Assembly: GCA_041740995.1 (NCBI GenBank) | Contig: JBGSKY010000332.1 | Location: 1 to 64,000 of the forward strand | DNA length: 64,000 bases | Direction of reading: 5' to 3' | Origin: JBGSKY01 sp041740995 | Lineage (GTDB): Bacteria > Planctomycetota > Planctomycetia > Pirellulales > Pirellulaceae | In this document: positions 41,660 to 51,253 of the stretch, piece after piece | Layout of the letters: every line of letters begins with the position of its first letter | Numbering within the stretch: position 1 is the stretch's first letter | Made by a program: the position numbers and the translations under genes | The notes under the pieces: generated by a model | Seen by the model: the letters and a program-made list of their open reading frames with translations, nothing else | The model's database searches: none | Told to the model about the DNA's origin: nothing

Positions 41660-42613
41660 ATGAATCCAGATGCTGCAATCAATACCGCTCGAAATGCGAT
41701 TGAGGTTCGAAAACTTTCAAGGCATTTCAAAAATTCTGAGGCCCTTTGCGATGTTGATCTCGATGTTCCGAATGGTTCTGTCTTCGGTCTAATTGGATTG
41801 AACGGCGCGGGAAAGACGACGCTGATCCATCATCTCATCGGTGCGCTGAAACCTCAGTCAGGTTCGGTTAGCGTGCTAGGACTGGATCCCGTCAAGGAGC
41901 CTGTTGAGTTGCTTCGGCGAGTTGGCTATATGACCGAAGAAGACTCTTTGCCAAGCTGGATGAGCGTTCAGGAGATGATCGACTTTAGTCGGGCGATTTA
42001 TTCGACGTGGGATGATGCATATGCGACTCAGCTTTGCGAAATGTTTCAGTTGCTACCGCAGCAAAAATTGAAACGAATGTCCAAGGGGCAGCGAGCGCGA
42101 GTCGCCCTGCTGGTCGCTATCGCCCATCGACCGGAGCTTTTGATATTGGATGAACCTAGTAGCGGTTTAGACCCGATTGCGAGGAGTGATATCCTTGAAG
42201 CAATTATCCGCACGGTGAGTCGCGACGGTGGGACGGTTCTGTTTTCGAGCCATTTGCTCGAAGAGGTCCAAAGGGTCTGTGACTGGGTTGCAATATTGCA
42301 CGCCGGTGCCATCGTCCAATCTTTGCCAATCGACGATATCGCGAATCGATTTCTTGAAGTTACGTTTGTCGTCCAATCGCCAGTCGACTTGCCTCAAGAT
42401 TTGGAAACTGCATTTGGATGGCAACAGAATTTACGCGAATGGTCAGTTATCGTCGAACAGGACGAATGGCAACGGAAAAAGCCTAGTGATTATCGATTTG
42501 CAAATGCTGTCTCACGTGAAGCGACACTACAACGCTGGTTCGCTGGTCAAGTTACACAGAGGACAACTCCAGATTTCAAACAATCACAAGCAACGGAGTT
42601 GACCGATGTCTGA
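41660..42613 (+). CDS. ABC transporter ATP-binding protein
   Basis: A 317-residue ATPase with Walker A GLNGAGKTT (about 46-54), signature MSKGQRARVALLVAIAH, Walker B LLILDEPSSGLDP and switch SSHLLEEV. A C-terminal regulatory part of about 80 residues follows. It belongs to the CcmA-like branch found with YtrA regulators. It starts 9 bases after the GntR gene and its end overlaps the membrane-protein gene by 8 bases (42606-42613), so all three are one operon. Confidence 0.94.
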   Translation: MNPDAAINTARNAIEVRKLSRHFKNSEALCDVDLDVPNGSVFGLIGLNGAGKTTLIHHLIGALKPQSGSVSVLGLDPVKEPVELLRRVGYMTEEDSLPSWMSVQEMIDFSRAIYSTWDDAYATQLCEMFQLLPQQKLKRMSKGQRARVALLVAIAHRPELLILDEPSSGLDPIARSDILEAIIRTVSRDGGTVLFSSHLLEEVQRVCDWVAILHAGAIVQSLPIDDIANRFLEVTFVVQSPVDLPQDLETAFGWQQNLREWSVIVEQDEWQRKKPSDYRFANAVSREATLQRWFAGQVTQRTTPDFKQSQATELTDV

Positions 42614-44285
42614 AGCCATGGCTTTGTTTCGATTCGCGATTCTGCGTCAGCGCACTTTGCTGATTGTTATGTTGGCGTGGATTGCAACTTTTTCGGTTGT
42701 ATTTCTATCGGTAAGTTGGTTGTCGAGTTTGAGTAATCTGCTTGGCATATTGTTTTTCATTGGTATGTTCTTGCCAATTTTAATATCCACCTTTCTTCTA
42801 TTTGAATACGACTTTGGAGCGGATCTCAATACGAGTGCTAGCGGTATAAGTCGCTGGTTGTTGCGCCAGCCAATTCCCGCATGGAAGATCGCTGTGGTCC
42901 CCATCGTATTGCGTTTGGTATGGATCACTAGTTTGTGTCTGCTCGCGTGTGGATTGATTTACGTTTGGAAGGCAGATGGACGCTCTCACCAGGGTGAGAA
43001 CTTCGCAGCGGCAATACTTACGATCAACGCTTCTAGCATCTGGTTATTGGGTTTAAACTGGCGGCCTTTTCGATACTCGGTTTCTCGTGTCTTCAGTTTG
43101 CTGTTAGTCGGATGTGCGATGATCGGTAGTTTCATGATGATCGGTTTCGACGCGATCAACAATTCGATCGTTGCCACGCCCTTAAGTCTTCTCTTTTTAG
43201 GTCTTGGAATCGCGTTCAGTTTTGATGCGATTCGACTCGCCAGATCCAACAGTTGGGGAATTGATTCCAAAAGATTATCTAGCCGTTGGGTGCCGACGGT
43301 TTACACGGAACCAATCAATATTTCCGGTACGTTGTCGCGTGTTTTGTCTGCCCGTGGCAACAAGTTTTTGATGCTAGCTTGGCATGACTTTTTTAATGGA
43401 TTACAAGTTCTCATCAAATCGATTTTTTGGGTCTTACCGATCAGCTATGTAACCGCCGCTTTAATAATTGGCTACGATCCAGTTGCCATTACGTTGGTAC
43501 TCATAGTCACGATAATCATGTTTATCTTGGGCTCGCAAGGATTTGTTCCACTGATCAAAAGCAATTCGTTGCCGAGCTTACCAATTTATTTGGCCGCGGG
43601 TCCTGTTCGATCGGATCAAATAGCTTGGACTCGTCTCTTCATTGGAATTGCGTACGGTTTTATCGTAACGACTATTTTCGCGATTTTCTGGGCCTTCTGG
43701 AACATGCCGATAGAACATCGTGACATACTGTTATTGCAATTCAGCAGAATTCCTGGAAGTTTGCCGACGACTTCGACTTTGCAGCTTTCATTGCTTATTG
43801 TGACTGCCGTATTCGTTTTCGGTACCAATGCAATGATGACCGAAATGTGGCTTCGACTTTCCGGTCGAACGTATCTTGTCGTTGGATTCACGCTTGCGAT
43901 TGGCGTCCTTTGCGCGAGCGTTGTATTAGCGATTTGTCTTTGGTTTATTTCGACAAGCAATATTGCGACTGCAAAATCCGACTTCGCGAGGATGGCGACA
44001 TTCCTTCCAACCGTTGTGATCTGCCTGTTGGCCGTGAAGCTATTTTCTGCCATCTTGGCTGCAATATTTTTACTTCGTCAACGGGTTTCTGACGGTAAAT
44101 CTTTGCTGCTTATAGCTGGAGTTTGGATAGTGGCAGTTGCTTCGTTCAGCACAATTCTGGTCGCGGTACCAGTCTTTGAGCAGCAGAGCTTGTTGTCGAT
44201 GATTGTGCTGACAGCGATTGCAATTCCGCTCGTTAGAGTGCTCACTAGTCCACTCATGCTAAATTGGGATCGTCATCGCAGTTAG
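42606..44285 (+). CDS. Membrane component of the YtrA-type ABC transporter
   Basis: A 559-residue polytopic protein with about 12-14 hydrophobic helices. It opens MSEAMALFRFAILRQRTLLIVMLAWIATFSVV, an ABC-2-like permease start. I see no conserved motif beyond the general plan. As the third gene of the regulator-ATPase-membrane set, it is the likely permease. YtrA-controlled transporters are often linked to cell-envelope stress or antibiotic response, but nothing in this sequence shows the substrate. Confidence 0.8.
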   Translation: MSEAMALFRFAILRQRTLLIVMLAWIATFSVVFLSVSWLSSLSNLLGILFFIGMFLPILISTFLLFEYDFGADLNTSASGISRWLLRQPIPAWKIAVVPIVLRLVWITSLCLLACGLIYVWKADGRSHQGENFAAAILTINASSIWLLGLNWRPFRYSVSRVFSLLLVGCAMIGSFMMIGFDAINNSIVATPLSLLFLGLGIAFSFDAIRLARSNSWGIDSKRLSSRWVPTVYTEPINISGTLSRVLSARGNKFLMLAWHDFFNGLQVLIKSIFWVLPISYVTAALIIGYDPVAITLVLIVTIIMFILGSQGFVPLIKSNSLPSLPIYLAAGPVRSDQIAWTRLFIGIAYGFIVTTIFAIFWAFWNMPIEHRDILLLQFSRIPGSLPTTSTLQLSLLIVTAVFVFGTNAMMTEMWLRLSGRTYLVVGFTLAIGVLCASVVLAICLWFISTSNIATAKSDFARMATFLPTVVICLLAVKLFSAILAAIFLLRQRVSDGKSLLLIAGVWIVAVASFSTILVAVPVFEQQSLLSMIVLTAIAIPLVRVLTSPLMLNWDRHRS

Positions 44286-44500
44286 GCAAAACACGTGGCT
44301 GAAACAATTCGGAGGGGTCGATAATTCGAAACCGTGAGAGCAGCGTTGGACGAGAAATTAACTCTAATTTCGTTGACACAGATTGAGAGTTTGCGAGCAC
44401 TCATAAAGTGCAAATTCGTTGCGTCACTTGATAGGTGAAATCGACGCGAAACCAAAAAGAGTCAAATTGCGAAAGGTCAGTGTCGCTTTATACTGGAGGG

Positions 44501-47032
44501 ATGAGATACTTCACCACTTGCCTCCTCCTCGTTGCAATTACCGCGATCACTTCCGCGGAGGATGTTTCGTTCAATCGCGATATCCGTCCCATACTTTCTG
44601 AGAATTGCTACTACTGCCACGGGTTTGACGACCAGCATCGCGAAGCGGATTTGCGGCTGGATACGGAGGACGGTTCGCTGCAAGCGATCGAGCCAGGTTC
44701 GCCAGCTGATTCGGAACTGCTGCGAAGGATCATGAGCACGGACGGGGATGAAGTCATGCCGCCACCTTCTTCGCACAAGAAACCGTTGTCACCGGCGCAG
44801 ATTGAATTAATAAGTCGGTGGATCGAGCAAGGTGCGAAGTACGAAGGTCATTGGGCGTTCATCGCACCGGTTCGTACACAGATTCCGTCGGACACCATTG
44901 CCGACGGTCAAAACCCGATCGACTATTTTGTCGGCAAGAAACTCCGCGACAAATCACTTGAGTTTTCGCCAGCCGCGGAGCCGGGAAAGCTGCTTCGCCG
45001 TGCGACGTTGGACCTGACGGGCGTGCCACCGACAATGGATGAGCTGAATCGTTTTATTTCTCAACCGGATGGAGCGAATGACGAATACGAAGCTGTCATC
45101 GATCGTTTGCTCGCATCACGAAGATACGGCGAACGGATGGCGATGGATTGGCTCGATGCCGCTCGCTACGCCGATACCAATGGCTATCAAGGCGATGCGT
45201 ATCGAATGAATTGGCCGTGGCGAGATTGGGTCGTCAATGCGTTCAATGACAACATGCCGTTTGATCAATTCACGATCGAGCAACTTGCGGGCGACCTGCT
45301 CGAAGACCCTACCGAGAAGCAATTGATCGCGACGGCTTTCAATCGCAATCACATGCTCAATGCGGAGGGCGGCACGATCCCAGAAGAGAATCGGACCAAA
45401 AACGTCTTTGATCGCGTTGAAACGACTAGTGGAGTGTGGCTTGGATTGACGTTTCAGTGTTGCCAATGTCACGACCACAAGTTTGATCCGCTCAAACAGA
45501 GCGACTATTACTCGATGTACGCTCTGTTTAACCAAGTCGGCGAACCTGGAGGAGTGGACAAGCGATTCGGCAAGAAAGACTACAGCGACGAGTATGACAA
45601 GCTATATGCCATTGAATCGCCCTACATTTCGATCGCCACAAGGGAGCAAGCCGATGCGTTGAAGAACGCAACCGCAGCGCGCAAGCAGGCCGAAAAGAAC
45701 TTTAGCGATAGGAAGTCCGAATATTTTCCGGCGTTCGCCGCCTGGGTTGAAGAGATGCGAACGAATACCACTCTGATCGAACAGCGGATTCAAGATGAAT
45801 TGGATCGGCGAGCAGTAACCTCAGCCAAACTGGATAGCCTGTTCGATGGAAATACGCAGCGGTTGCTCAATATCTATTTTAGGTTGGAGGGCAATGAACC
45901 CTATGCGGAATTGATGTCGGCGATCGCGTCGGCGAAGCGAACCGAGGATGACGTGCAAGCAACCATTCCACTGGTGATGGTCATGCGAGACGATAAGCCA
46001 AGGGAAACGCGAATCTTAGAACGTGGCAATTACGAGACGCCGGGCGCAGTGGTTCCGCCGGGGATTCCTTCGTTCTTGCCCGCACTGCCAGAGGATGCGA
46101 AAGTCGATCGTTTGGCACTCGCGAAATGGTTGGTGTCGGATGAGCAGCCACTGATGTCGCGCGTCGTCATCAATCGATTGTGGCAGCTCTTCTTTGGACA
46201 GGGGTTGGTGAAAACGCCGGAAGACTTTGGCATGCAAGGCGCACTGCCATCGCATCCCGAGTTGCTTGATTGGTTGGCCGTCGAGTTTCGTGAAAGCGGC
46301 TGGGATGTGAAGCGAATGGTCAAGTTAATCCTGACCAGTCGGACTTATCAGCAATCGGCAAACGTTACGCCCGCTTTATTGGCGATCGATCCGGATAATG
46401 CTCTGCTGGCGCGGGGTCCGCGTCAACGTATCGATTCGCGATTCTTGCGCGACCAAGCTTTGTCACTGTCAGGCTTGTTGATCGACAAACCCGGTGGTTT
46501 CGCCGTGATGCCCTACCAGCCGCCCGGAATCTGGGAGGACATGAGTTTCGACAAGAACCGTTACTTCGAAGGCACCGGCGAGGATTTATACCGTCGTAGT
46601 CTTTACACGTTTTGGCGACGTAGCGTCGCTCCAGCGAACTTTTTCGATGTTCCAGCCAGACAAGTTTGCGCATTGAAGCCACAGCGAACCAATACACCGC
46701 TGCACGCGCTAACGACACTCAATGACGTCACGTATGTTGAGGCTGCAAGGGTGTGGGCGGCGAAATTGATGTTGATTGAAGATGAGTGCGAAAGAATCGA
46801 GCAGGCATTCTTATCCGCAACGGGAGCGAATCCCGATGAAAACGTTTTGAAGTCACTGAAGAATACACTCGCCAAAGCTCGCATGCATTTCGCAGCGCAT
46901 CGATCGGAAGCAGAAAAACTGACCGCCGCCGGTGAGTCACCGCCATCATCAAATACGGACCCCGTCGATCACGCCGCCTGGACGACTTTGTGTCTACTGA
47001 TCCTTAACCTCGATGAAACACTAACGAAATAG
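44501..47032 (+). CDS. PSD1 protein: cytochrome-c-like, DUF1549 and DUF1553 domains
   Basis: 843 residues from the ATG at 44501, which starts a signal peptide (MRYFTTCLLLVAITAITSA). A GTG at 44435 would put the signal inside the protein. The planctomycete cytochrome-c domain (about 25-105) has the heme motif CYYCH in RPILSENCYYCHGF. DUF1549 (about 130-335) has TLDLTGVPPTMDELNRF, GERMAMDWLDAARYADTNGY and QCCQCHDHKFDP. DUF1553 (about 565-800) has LAKWLVSDEQPLMSRVVINRLWQLFFGQGLV and SPxHPELLDW-like segments. Such exported proteins are a planctomycete hallmark, nearly always paired with DUF1501. A role in surface or polysaccharide-related redox is suspected, not shown. Confidence 0.92.
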   Translation: MRYFTTCLLLVAITAITSAEDVSFNRDIRPILSENCYYCHGFDDQHREADLRLDTEDGSLQAIEPGSPADSELLRRIMSTDGDEVMPPPSSHKKPLSPAQIELISRWIEQGAKYEGHWAFIAPVRTQIPSDTIADGQNPIDYFVGKKLRDKSLEFSPAAEPGKLLRRATLDLTGVPPTMDELNRFISQPDGANDEYEAVIDRLLASRRYGERMAMDWLDAARYADTNGYQGDAYRMNWPWRDWVVNAFNDNMPFDQFTIEQLAGDLLEDPTEKQLIATAFNRNHMLNAEGGTIPEENRTKNVFDRVETTSGVWLGLTFQCCQCHDHKFDPLKQSDYYSMYALFNQVGEPGGVDKRFGKKDYSDEYDKLYAIESPYISIATREQADALKNATAARKQAEKNFSDRKSEYFPAFAAWVEEMRTNTTLIEQRIQDELDRRAVTSAKLDSLFDGNTQRLLNIYFRLEGNEPYAELMSAIASAKRTEDDVQATIPLVMVMRDDKPRETRILERGNYETPGAVVPPGIPSFLPALPEDAKVDRLALAKWLVSDEQPLMSRVVINRLWQLFFGQGLVKTPEDFGMQGALPSHPELLDWLAVEFRESGWDVKRMVKLILTSRTYQQSANVTPALLAIDPDNALLARGPRQRIDSRFLRDQALSLSGLLIDKPGGFAVMPYQPPGIWEDMSFDKNRYFEGTGEDLYRRSLYTFWRRSVAPANFFDVPARQVCALKPQRTNTPLHALTTLNDVTYVEAARVWAAKLMLIEDECERIEQAFLSATGANPDENVLKSLKNTLAKARMHFAAHRSEAEKLTAAGESPPSSNTDPVDHAAWTTLCLLILNLDETLTK

Positions 47033-47106
47033 AAAGCGATTGGCAGGAAAATGGGGGTAGGAAGATATTTTCTTGCTCCCATGTTCGTGCCGAAACCAAA
47101 TCCACC

Positions 47107-48525
47107 ATGTCACTCCGCCAATCCCGCCGCAACTTTCTTGGCAGCTTGTCGTTATCACTTGGTGCGCCCGCGTTTCAGACTCTGCTGGCAGGCGAAACGT
47201 CGTCAAGCAACGCATTGCCGCATTTCCCACCAACGGCCAGGCGAGTCATCTACATGATGCAAAGCGGTGGTCCATCACACGTCGATTTATTCGACGACAA
47301 GCCGGAATTGCAAAGGCTGGCTGGTCAAGACATTCCCGAAAGCGTGCTCGGCGGGCTTCGGCTGACGACCATGACGGCCAACCAAACTTCGAAGCCTTGT
47401 TTGCCGGCGGCATTTGGTGGTAGCAAACGAGGTGACTGCGGAATGTGGGTCAGCGATCTGTTACCGCATACGGCAGGCATCGTCGATGATCTTTGTTTCA
47501 TTCGTTCGATGCATGGCGAGCAGATCAATCACGCTCCAGCGGTCGCGCACATGATGACCGGAAGCAATCTGCCAGGGCGTCCGAGTATCGGCGCCTGGTT
47601 GACGTATGGTCTTGGTTCGATGGCCGACGATTTACCCTCGTTCGTCGTGATGACCTCGCGTGATCAAGAAGCGAGCTGCGGCCAATTCTTCTATGACTAC
47701 TACTGGGGATCCGGATTCTTGCCTGGAAAATACCAAGGCGTGCCGTTTCGCGGAGCCGGTGATCCAGTGCTTTACCTTAGCAATCCTGATGGCATGGATC
47801 GTGAGTTGCGCCGGACGCTTCTGGATGGATTGGCCGATGTCAATCAGATGGCATACGAAAAGATCGGCGATCCTGAAATCACAACTCGCATCTCTCAGTA
47901 CGAGATGGCGTTCAAGATGCAAGCCAGTGTACCTGAGCTTACGGACCTTAGGAGCGAACCAAAAAGCGTCCTAGAAATGTACGGGCCGGATGTGCATCGC
48001 AAGGGAAGTTATGCTTATAACTGTTTAATGGCTCGACGGTTGGCCGAGCGTGGTGTGCGTTTCATTCAACTCATGCATGCCGGATGGGATCAGCATGGCA
48101 ACTTGCCGACGCAGCTTCCCATTCAATGCAAAGACACCGATCAACCGAGTGCTGCACTGGTCAAAGATCTGAAAGCCCACGGATTACTCGACGACACGCT
48201 CGTAATTTGGGGCGGCGAATTTGGACGCACTCCATTTGTCCAGGGAGACATCAAGAACGTGAAAGCCCACGGCCGCGACCATCATCCGCGAGCATTCACG
48301 ATGTGGCTTGCTGGCGGCGGAGTGAAGCCGGGTTGTATCTATGGCAGCAGCGATGACTTCGGCTATCACGTAGCCGAAAATCCTGTCCATGTACGTGACC
48401 TGCAAGCGACTTTGCTGCATCTCTGTGGCATCGAGCACGAACGTTTTACATACCGACACCAAGGACTTGACTTCAAATTGACCGGCGTCGAGCCCGCGCA
48501 CGTCGTCCGCGAAATACTTGCTTAA
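47107..48525 (+). CDS. Tat-exported DUF1501 (sulfatase-fold) protein
   Basis: A 472-residue protein. The twin-arginine signal SRRNFLGSLSLSLG opens it, followed by the DUF1501 body: RRVIYMMQSGGPSHVDLFDDKPEL, INHAPAVAHMMTGSNLPGRPSIGAWLTYGLGS, RLAERGVRFIQLMHAGWDQHGNL, LVIWGGEFGRTPFVQG and GRDHHPRAFTMWLAGGGVKPG. The fold is alkaline-phosphatase/sulfatase-like, and the retained D/H residues suggest metal binding, but no sulfatase Cys/Ser motif is seen. It follows the PSD1 gene by 74 bases, the usual PSD1-DUF1501 pair. Confidence 0.93.
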   Translation: MSLRQSRRNFLGSLSLSLGAPAFQTLLAGETSSSNALPHFPPTARRVIYMMQSGGPSHVDLFDDKPELQRLAGQDIPESVLGGLRLTTMTANQTSKPCLPAAFGGSKRGDCGMWVSDLLPHTAGIVDDLCFIRSMHGEQINHAPAVAHMMTGSNLPGRPSIGAWLTYGLGSMADDLPSFVVMTSRDQEASCGQFFYDYYWGSGFLPGKYQGVPFRGAGDPVLYLSNPDGMDRELRRTLLDGLADVNQMAYEKIGDPEITTRISQYEMAFKMQASVPELTDLRSEPKSVLEMYGPDVHRKGSYAYNCLMARRLAERGVRFIQLMHAGWDQHGNLPTQLPIQCKDTDQPSAALVKDLKAHGLLDDTLVIWGGEFGRTPFVQGDIKNVKAHGRDHHPRAFTMWLAGGGVKPGCIYGSSDDFGYHVAENPVHVRDLQATLLHLCGIEHERFTYRHQGLDFKLTGVEPAHVVREILA

Positions 48526-48985
48526 ATTCAGATCCAACGAACAATTATTTACACAAATCGCGTTATGCAAATTTATCACGGCGAGTTGTATTCTTACTGG
48601 ACCAGTGGCATCTGTCAGCTACTTTGAAGGTACGCGAAAAGTTCAATCACTACGCGATTTTTCAAATTTGCAATAGACCCTTCGGGCATCATCGTCGTTG
48701 TAGAAAGTTCTCGTGATTCAATGTCAGCTGTGGGGATGATCACTAAAGACTCTCGGTGAATATTTTCCCAAAATTAAGTTGCGATCGTATTTTTGAACTG
48801 GAATGCCAGCGTACACCCTGCCGTCCGCGTCAGTCTGATCATCGAATGGGTTTTTGGTGTACAAGAGTGGAGAATTACGAAACTCAAAATCGTGATTTAT
48901 GGTGTGTCGACCACCATTTTAAAGCTAACACAATTGTATACAATCGGCATGCACGCCGTTTCTCTTATTTTGAGGCAATGGGTCT
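48526..48985. other. Intergenic region before the GntR/FCD gene (460 bases)
   Basis: It separates the DUF1501 gene from the FCD regulator gene. The only feature I can support is the ATTGTATACAAT palindrome near its end. Short open frames here lack ribosome sites. Confidence 0.55.
48933..48944. promoter_or_regulatory. GntR/FCD operator copy 1 (ATTGTATACAAT)
   Basis: A perfect 12-bp palindrome 42 bases before the start of the GntR/FCD gene. It fits the general FadR-subfamily pattern with GT and AC half-sites around a central TA. An identical copy lies at 53226-53237. Confidence 0.7.
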
Positions 48986-49651
48986 ATGGGCATTGTTCCC
49001 CAGGTTCGGCATCCAGGGTTGGTCGATCAATTGGTCGAGCACGTATTTGATGCTGTTATTTCTGGCAAACTGAAACATGGTAGCGAGCTGACTGAAGAGA
49101 AGATCGCGACCGATTTTGGTGTCAGCCGTACGCCGGTTCGCGAAGCAGTCCGGCGCCTGGCTGAAATGGGCGTGCTCGTCGTCCGACCGCGCTGCGGCTT
49201 GGAAGTCGCTTCGTTCGACGCCGATGACCTCGAGCAAATCGCGGTTTTGCGCGCAGCGCTTGAATGCTTGTCGCTGCGATTGGCAATGGCACGAATCACG
49301 GATGATGAAATTTTGGCTTTGTCCCACGCTGCCGATTTGTGTGACGCAAAGCTGAAAAACAAAGATCGTGTCGAAGTGTTCCGTGCTGACAGTCGCTTTC
49401 ATCTGCTGCTCTCTGAGTTTTCCGGCAATAAGCACTTGGCTGATACGCTGCGACGTCTTGATGTGAAAGTGCAGCTTTGTCGGATGGTGTTCTGTGCATC
49501 GATGAAAAAGATCAAGTCGAGTGTTCAGTGCCACCGCCCGCTGCTCGAAGCGATCCGCAATCGTGATGCTCGACGGGCCGAGAGATTGCTTCGTGAACAT
49601 ATCTTGCAATCGGTCCAAGTATTTGAACCTTCCGTTAGTTCTCGTACATGA
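48986..49651 (+). CDS. GntR-family regulator with FCD domain
   Basis: A 221-residue FadR-subfamily regulator. The winged helix (about 10-75) reads LTEEKIATDFGVSRTPVREAVRRLAEMGVLVVRPRCGLEV. The FCD effector domain (about 85-212) keeps the metal-ligand set Asp135, His139, His183 and His205 (DSRFH, QCHRPLLEAI, REHI). FCD regulators bind sugar acids and other carboxylates through this metal. It is followed by a LarA-like gene and a glycan-degradation cluster. The palindromes at 48933 and 53226 are the likely targets. Confidence 0.93.
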   Translation: MGIVPQVRHPGLVDQLVEHVFDAVISGKLKHGSELTEEKIATDFGVSRTPVREAVRRLAEMGVLVVRPRCGLEVASFDADDLEQIAVLRAALECLSLRLAMARITDDEILALSHAADLCDAKLKNKDRVEVFRADSRFHLLLSEFSGNKHLADTLRRLDVKVQLCRMVFCASMKKIKSSVQCHRPLLEAIRNRDARRAERLLREHILQSVQVFEPSVSSRT

Positions 49652-49724
49652 ACGAACGACTATTCAGCGTTGCCGATCAAGTTGTTGTTCGAACCATCAA
49701 AGCGTCCAGTGAGCGTGCCGTAAC

Positions 49725-51014
49725 ATGATGCGTCTGCCAAAAATGATTCGAATTCGACAGGATTTTGCTGTGACGCCTCCGATCGCAATTCGCAAGACAA
49801 TCGAAGAGGAGTTCGTGAAGTTGCGGCCCCGTGTTCAACCGGGTGCGTCGATTGCTATCGGTGTCGGCAGTCGCGGCATCACGCACTTGGCCGAGATAGT
49901 ATCAGAAGTCATCACGCAGCTTCAATCATTCGGTGCCAAGCCTTTCATTATTCCAGCGATGGGCAGTCATGGTGGTGCCACGCCGGAAGGACAATTGGAA
50001 GTCTTGGCCAGCTATGGGATCACCGAAACAGCGATGGGTGTTCCGATTCGAGCGTCATTAGAAGTTCACGAAGTCGGCAAGACGTCAGATCAAGTCGCTG
50101 CGTATTGCAGTACCGAGGCACTCGCCGCAGACGGAATTGTGCTGGTTAATCGAATCAAGCCGCACACTGATTTTTTTGGTTCATTGGGCAGTGGACTGCT
50201 GAAGATGTGCGTGATCGGACTGGGCAAACGCACTGGTGCGACGACGATGCACTTGGCCGCGACGCAATTCGGATACGAGCGAGTGATTCGCGCGATGGCG
50301 AAAGTCATCATTCAAAATACGCCGATCTTGGGTGGCCTTGCTATTCTTGAAAATCAATTTCACGACACCTCGCGACTGGTCGTGATTCCCTCGGCAGAAA
50401 TGGAATCTGCCGAAAACGACTTGCTTGTCGAAGCCAAGGCGTTGATGCCGCTGTTGCCCTTTGACGAAATCGATTTGCTGATTGTCGATCGCATCGGCAA
50501 GAACATCAGCGGTGCGGGGATGGATCCGAACGTGATCAATCGCAGCATTCACGGATACAACAGCTTGCCGCAGCGCGGGGATCATACGGCCCCATTCATT
50601 AGACGCATCTTCGTTCGTGGCCTAACGCCAGAAACGCACGGCAACGCCATCGGCATCGGAATGGCGGATGCGACGACAATTCGACTGGTCCGCGAATTGG
50701 ATGCGAGCAAAACGAACATTAACGCACTCACCGCACTGACGCCGCAGAGCGCCAAGTTGCCGATTGTTTTTAACAGCGACCGTGAGGCGATTGAAAGAAT
50801 GTTGTTGTCACTGCCGCTGCGTGATTCGTCGGAGGCTCGTATCGTGCGCATCGCCGACACTTTGTCCGTTGTTGATATGGAAGTCTCCGAGTCGCTGTGG
50901 ATGACGACGCGCGATCAATCGCAACTCCATATTGTTCGCGATCTTGAAGAGTTGGTTTTCGACAGCGAACAGAACTTGTCCGATTCGTCTTTTTTAGAGC
51001 ACTATCAAAATTGA
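49725..51014 (+). CDS. LarA-like DUF2088 protein (lactate-racemase N-terminal family)
   Basis: A 429-residue cytoplasmic protein. IAIGVGSRGITHLAEIVSEV and FIIPAMGSHGGATPEGQLEVLASYGIT match the DUF2088/LarA nucleotide-like fold. Further on, GIVLVNRIKPHTDFFGSLGSGLLKMCVIGLGKRTGA and LIVDRIGKNISGAGMDPNVI are conserved blocks of the LarA-like group of unknown substrate. LarA itself is a nickel-pincer racemase; related proteins racemise or epimerise other 2-hydroxy acids, and the cofactor Lys cannot be assigned with confidence here. It lies 73 bases after the FCD regulator, suggesting hydroxy-acid metabolism. Confidence 0.85.
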   Translation: MMRLPKMIRIRQDFAVTPPIAIRKTIEEEFVKLRPRVQPGASIAIGVGSRGITHLAEIVSEVITQLQSFGAKPFIIPAMGSHGGATPEGQLEVLASYGITETAMGVPIRASLEVHEVGKTSDQVAAYCSTEALAADGIVLVNRIKPHTDFFGSLGSGLLKMCVIGLGKRTGATTMHLAATQFGYERVIRAMAKVIIQNTPILGGLAILENQFHDTSRLVVIPSAEMESAENDLLVEAKALMPLLPFDEIDLLIVDRIGKNISGAGMDPNVINRSIHGYNSLPQRGDHTAPFIRRIFVRGLTPETHGNAIGIGMADATTIRLVRELDASKTNINALTALTPQSAKLPIVFNSDREAIERMLLSLPLRDSSEARIVRIADTLSVVDMEVSESLWMTTRDQSQLHIVRDLEELVFDSEQNLSDSSFLEHYQN

Positions 51015-51253
51015 TTAAGGTAACGAATAGCGTGCCCACAAAGTATTCTGCCGTTCAGCGGCTACCAAAGCTAGAATGGATTGGTTTCGCAAATGAAAAT
51101 GCATTTCTTGGAATATTAAGCGAGCGGTTGGAGATGCTAAAAAACTCTGCTTACTCATCCATGGGGGAAATAAGTTATTGGAAAATTGATCCAGTCGGAC
51201 GACTGAACGATGGATTTGGAAGCCAACTCGAATCACAGCTGCGGAGCGAATGA
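51011..51253 (+). CDS. Possible small CDS filling the gap (80 codons)
   Basis: The frame opens with TTG overlapping the preceding stop (TTGA) and ends immediately before the esterase ATG. The product has no recognised motif (SVPTKYSAVQRLPKLEW...). The snug fit between neighbours is suggestive, but the start codon is weak and the reverse strand is also open here. Confidence 0.22.
   Translation: MIKVTNSVPTKYSAVQRLPKLEWIGFANENAFLGILSERLEMLKNSAYSSMGEISYWKIDPVGRLNDGFGSQLESQLRSE

Noticed and set aside
44435..44500. GTG start extending the PSD1 protein by 22 residues
   Set aside because: It puts hydrophilic residues before the signal peptide; the ATG at 44501 begins the signal directly.
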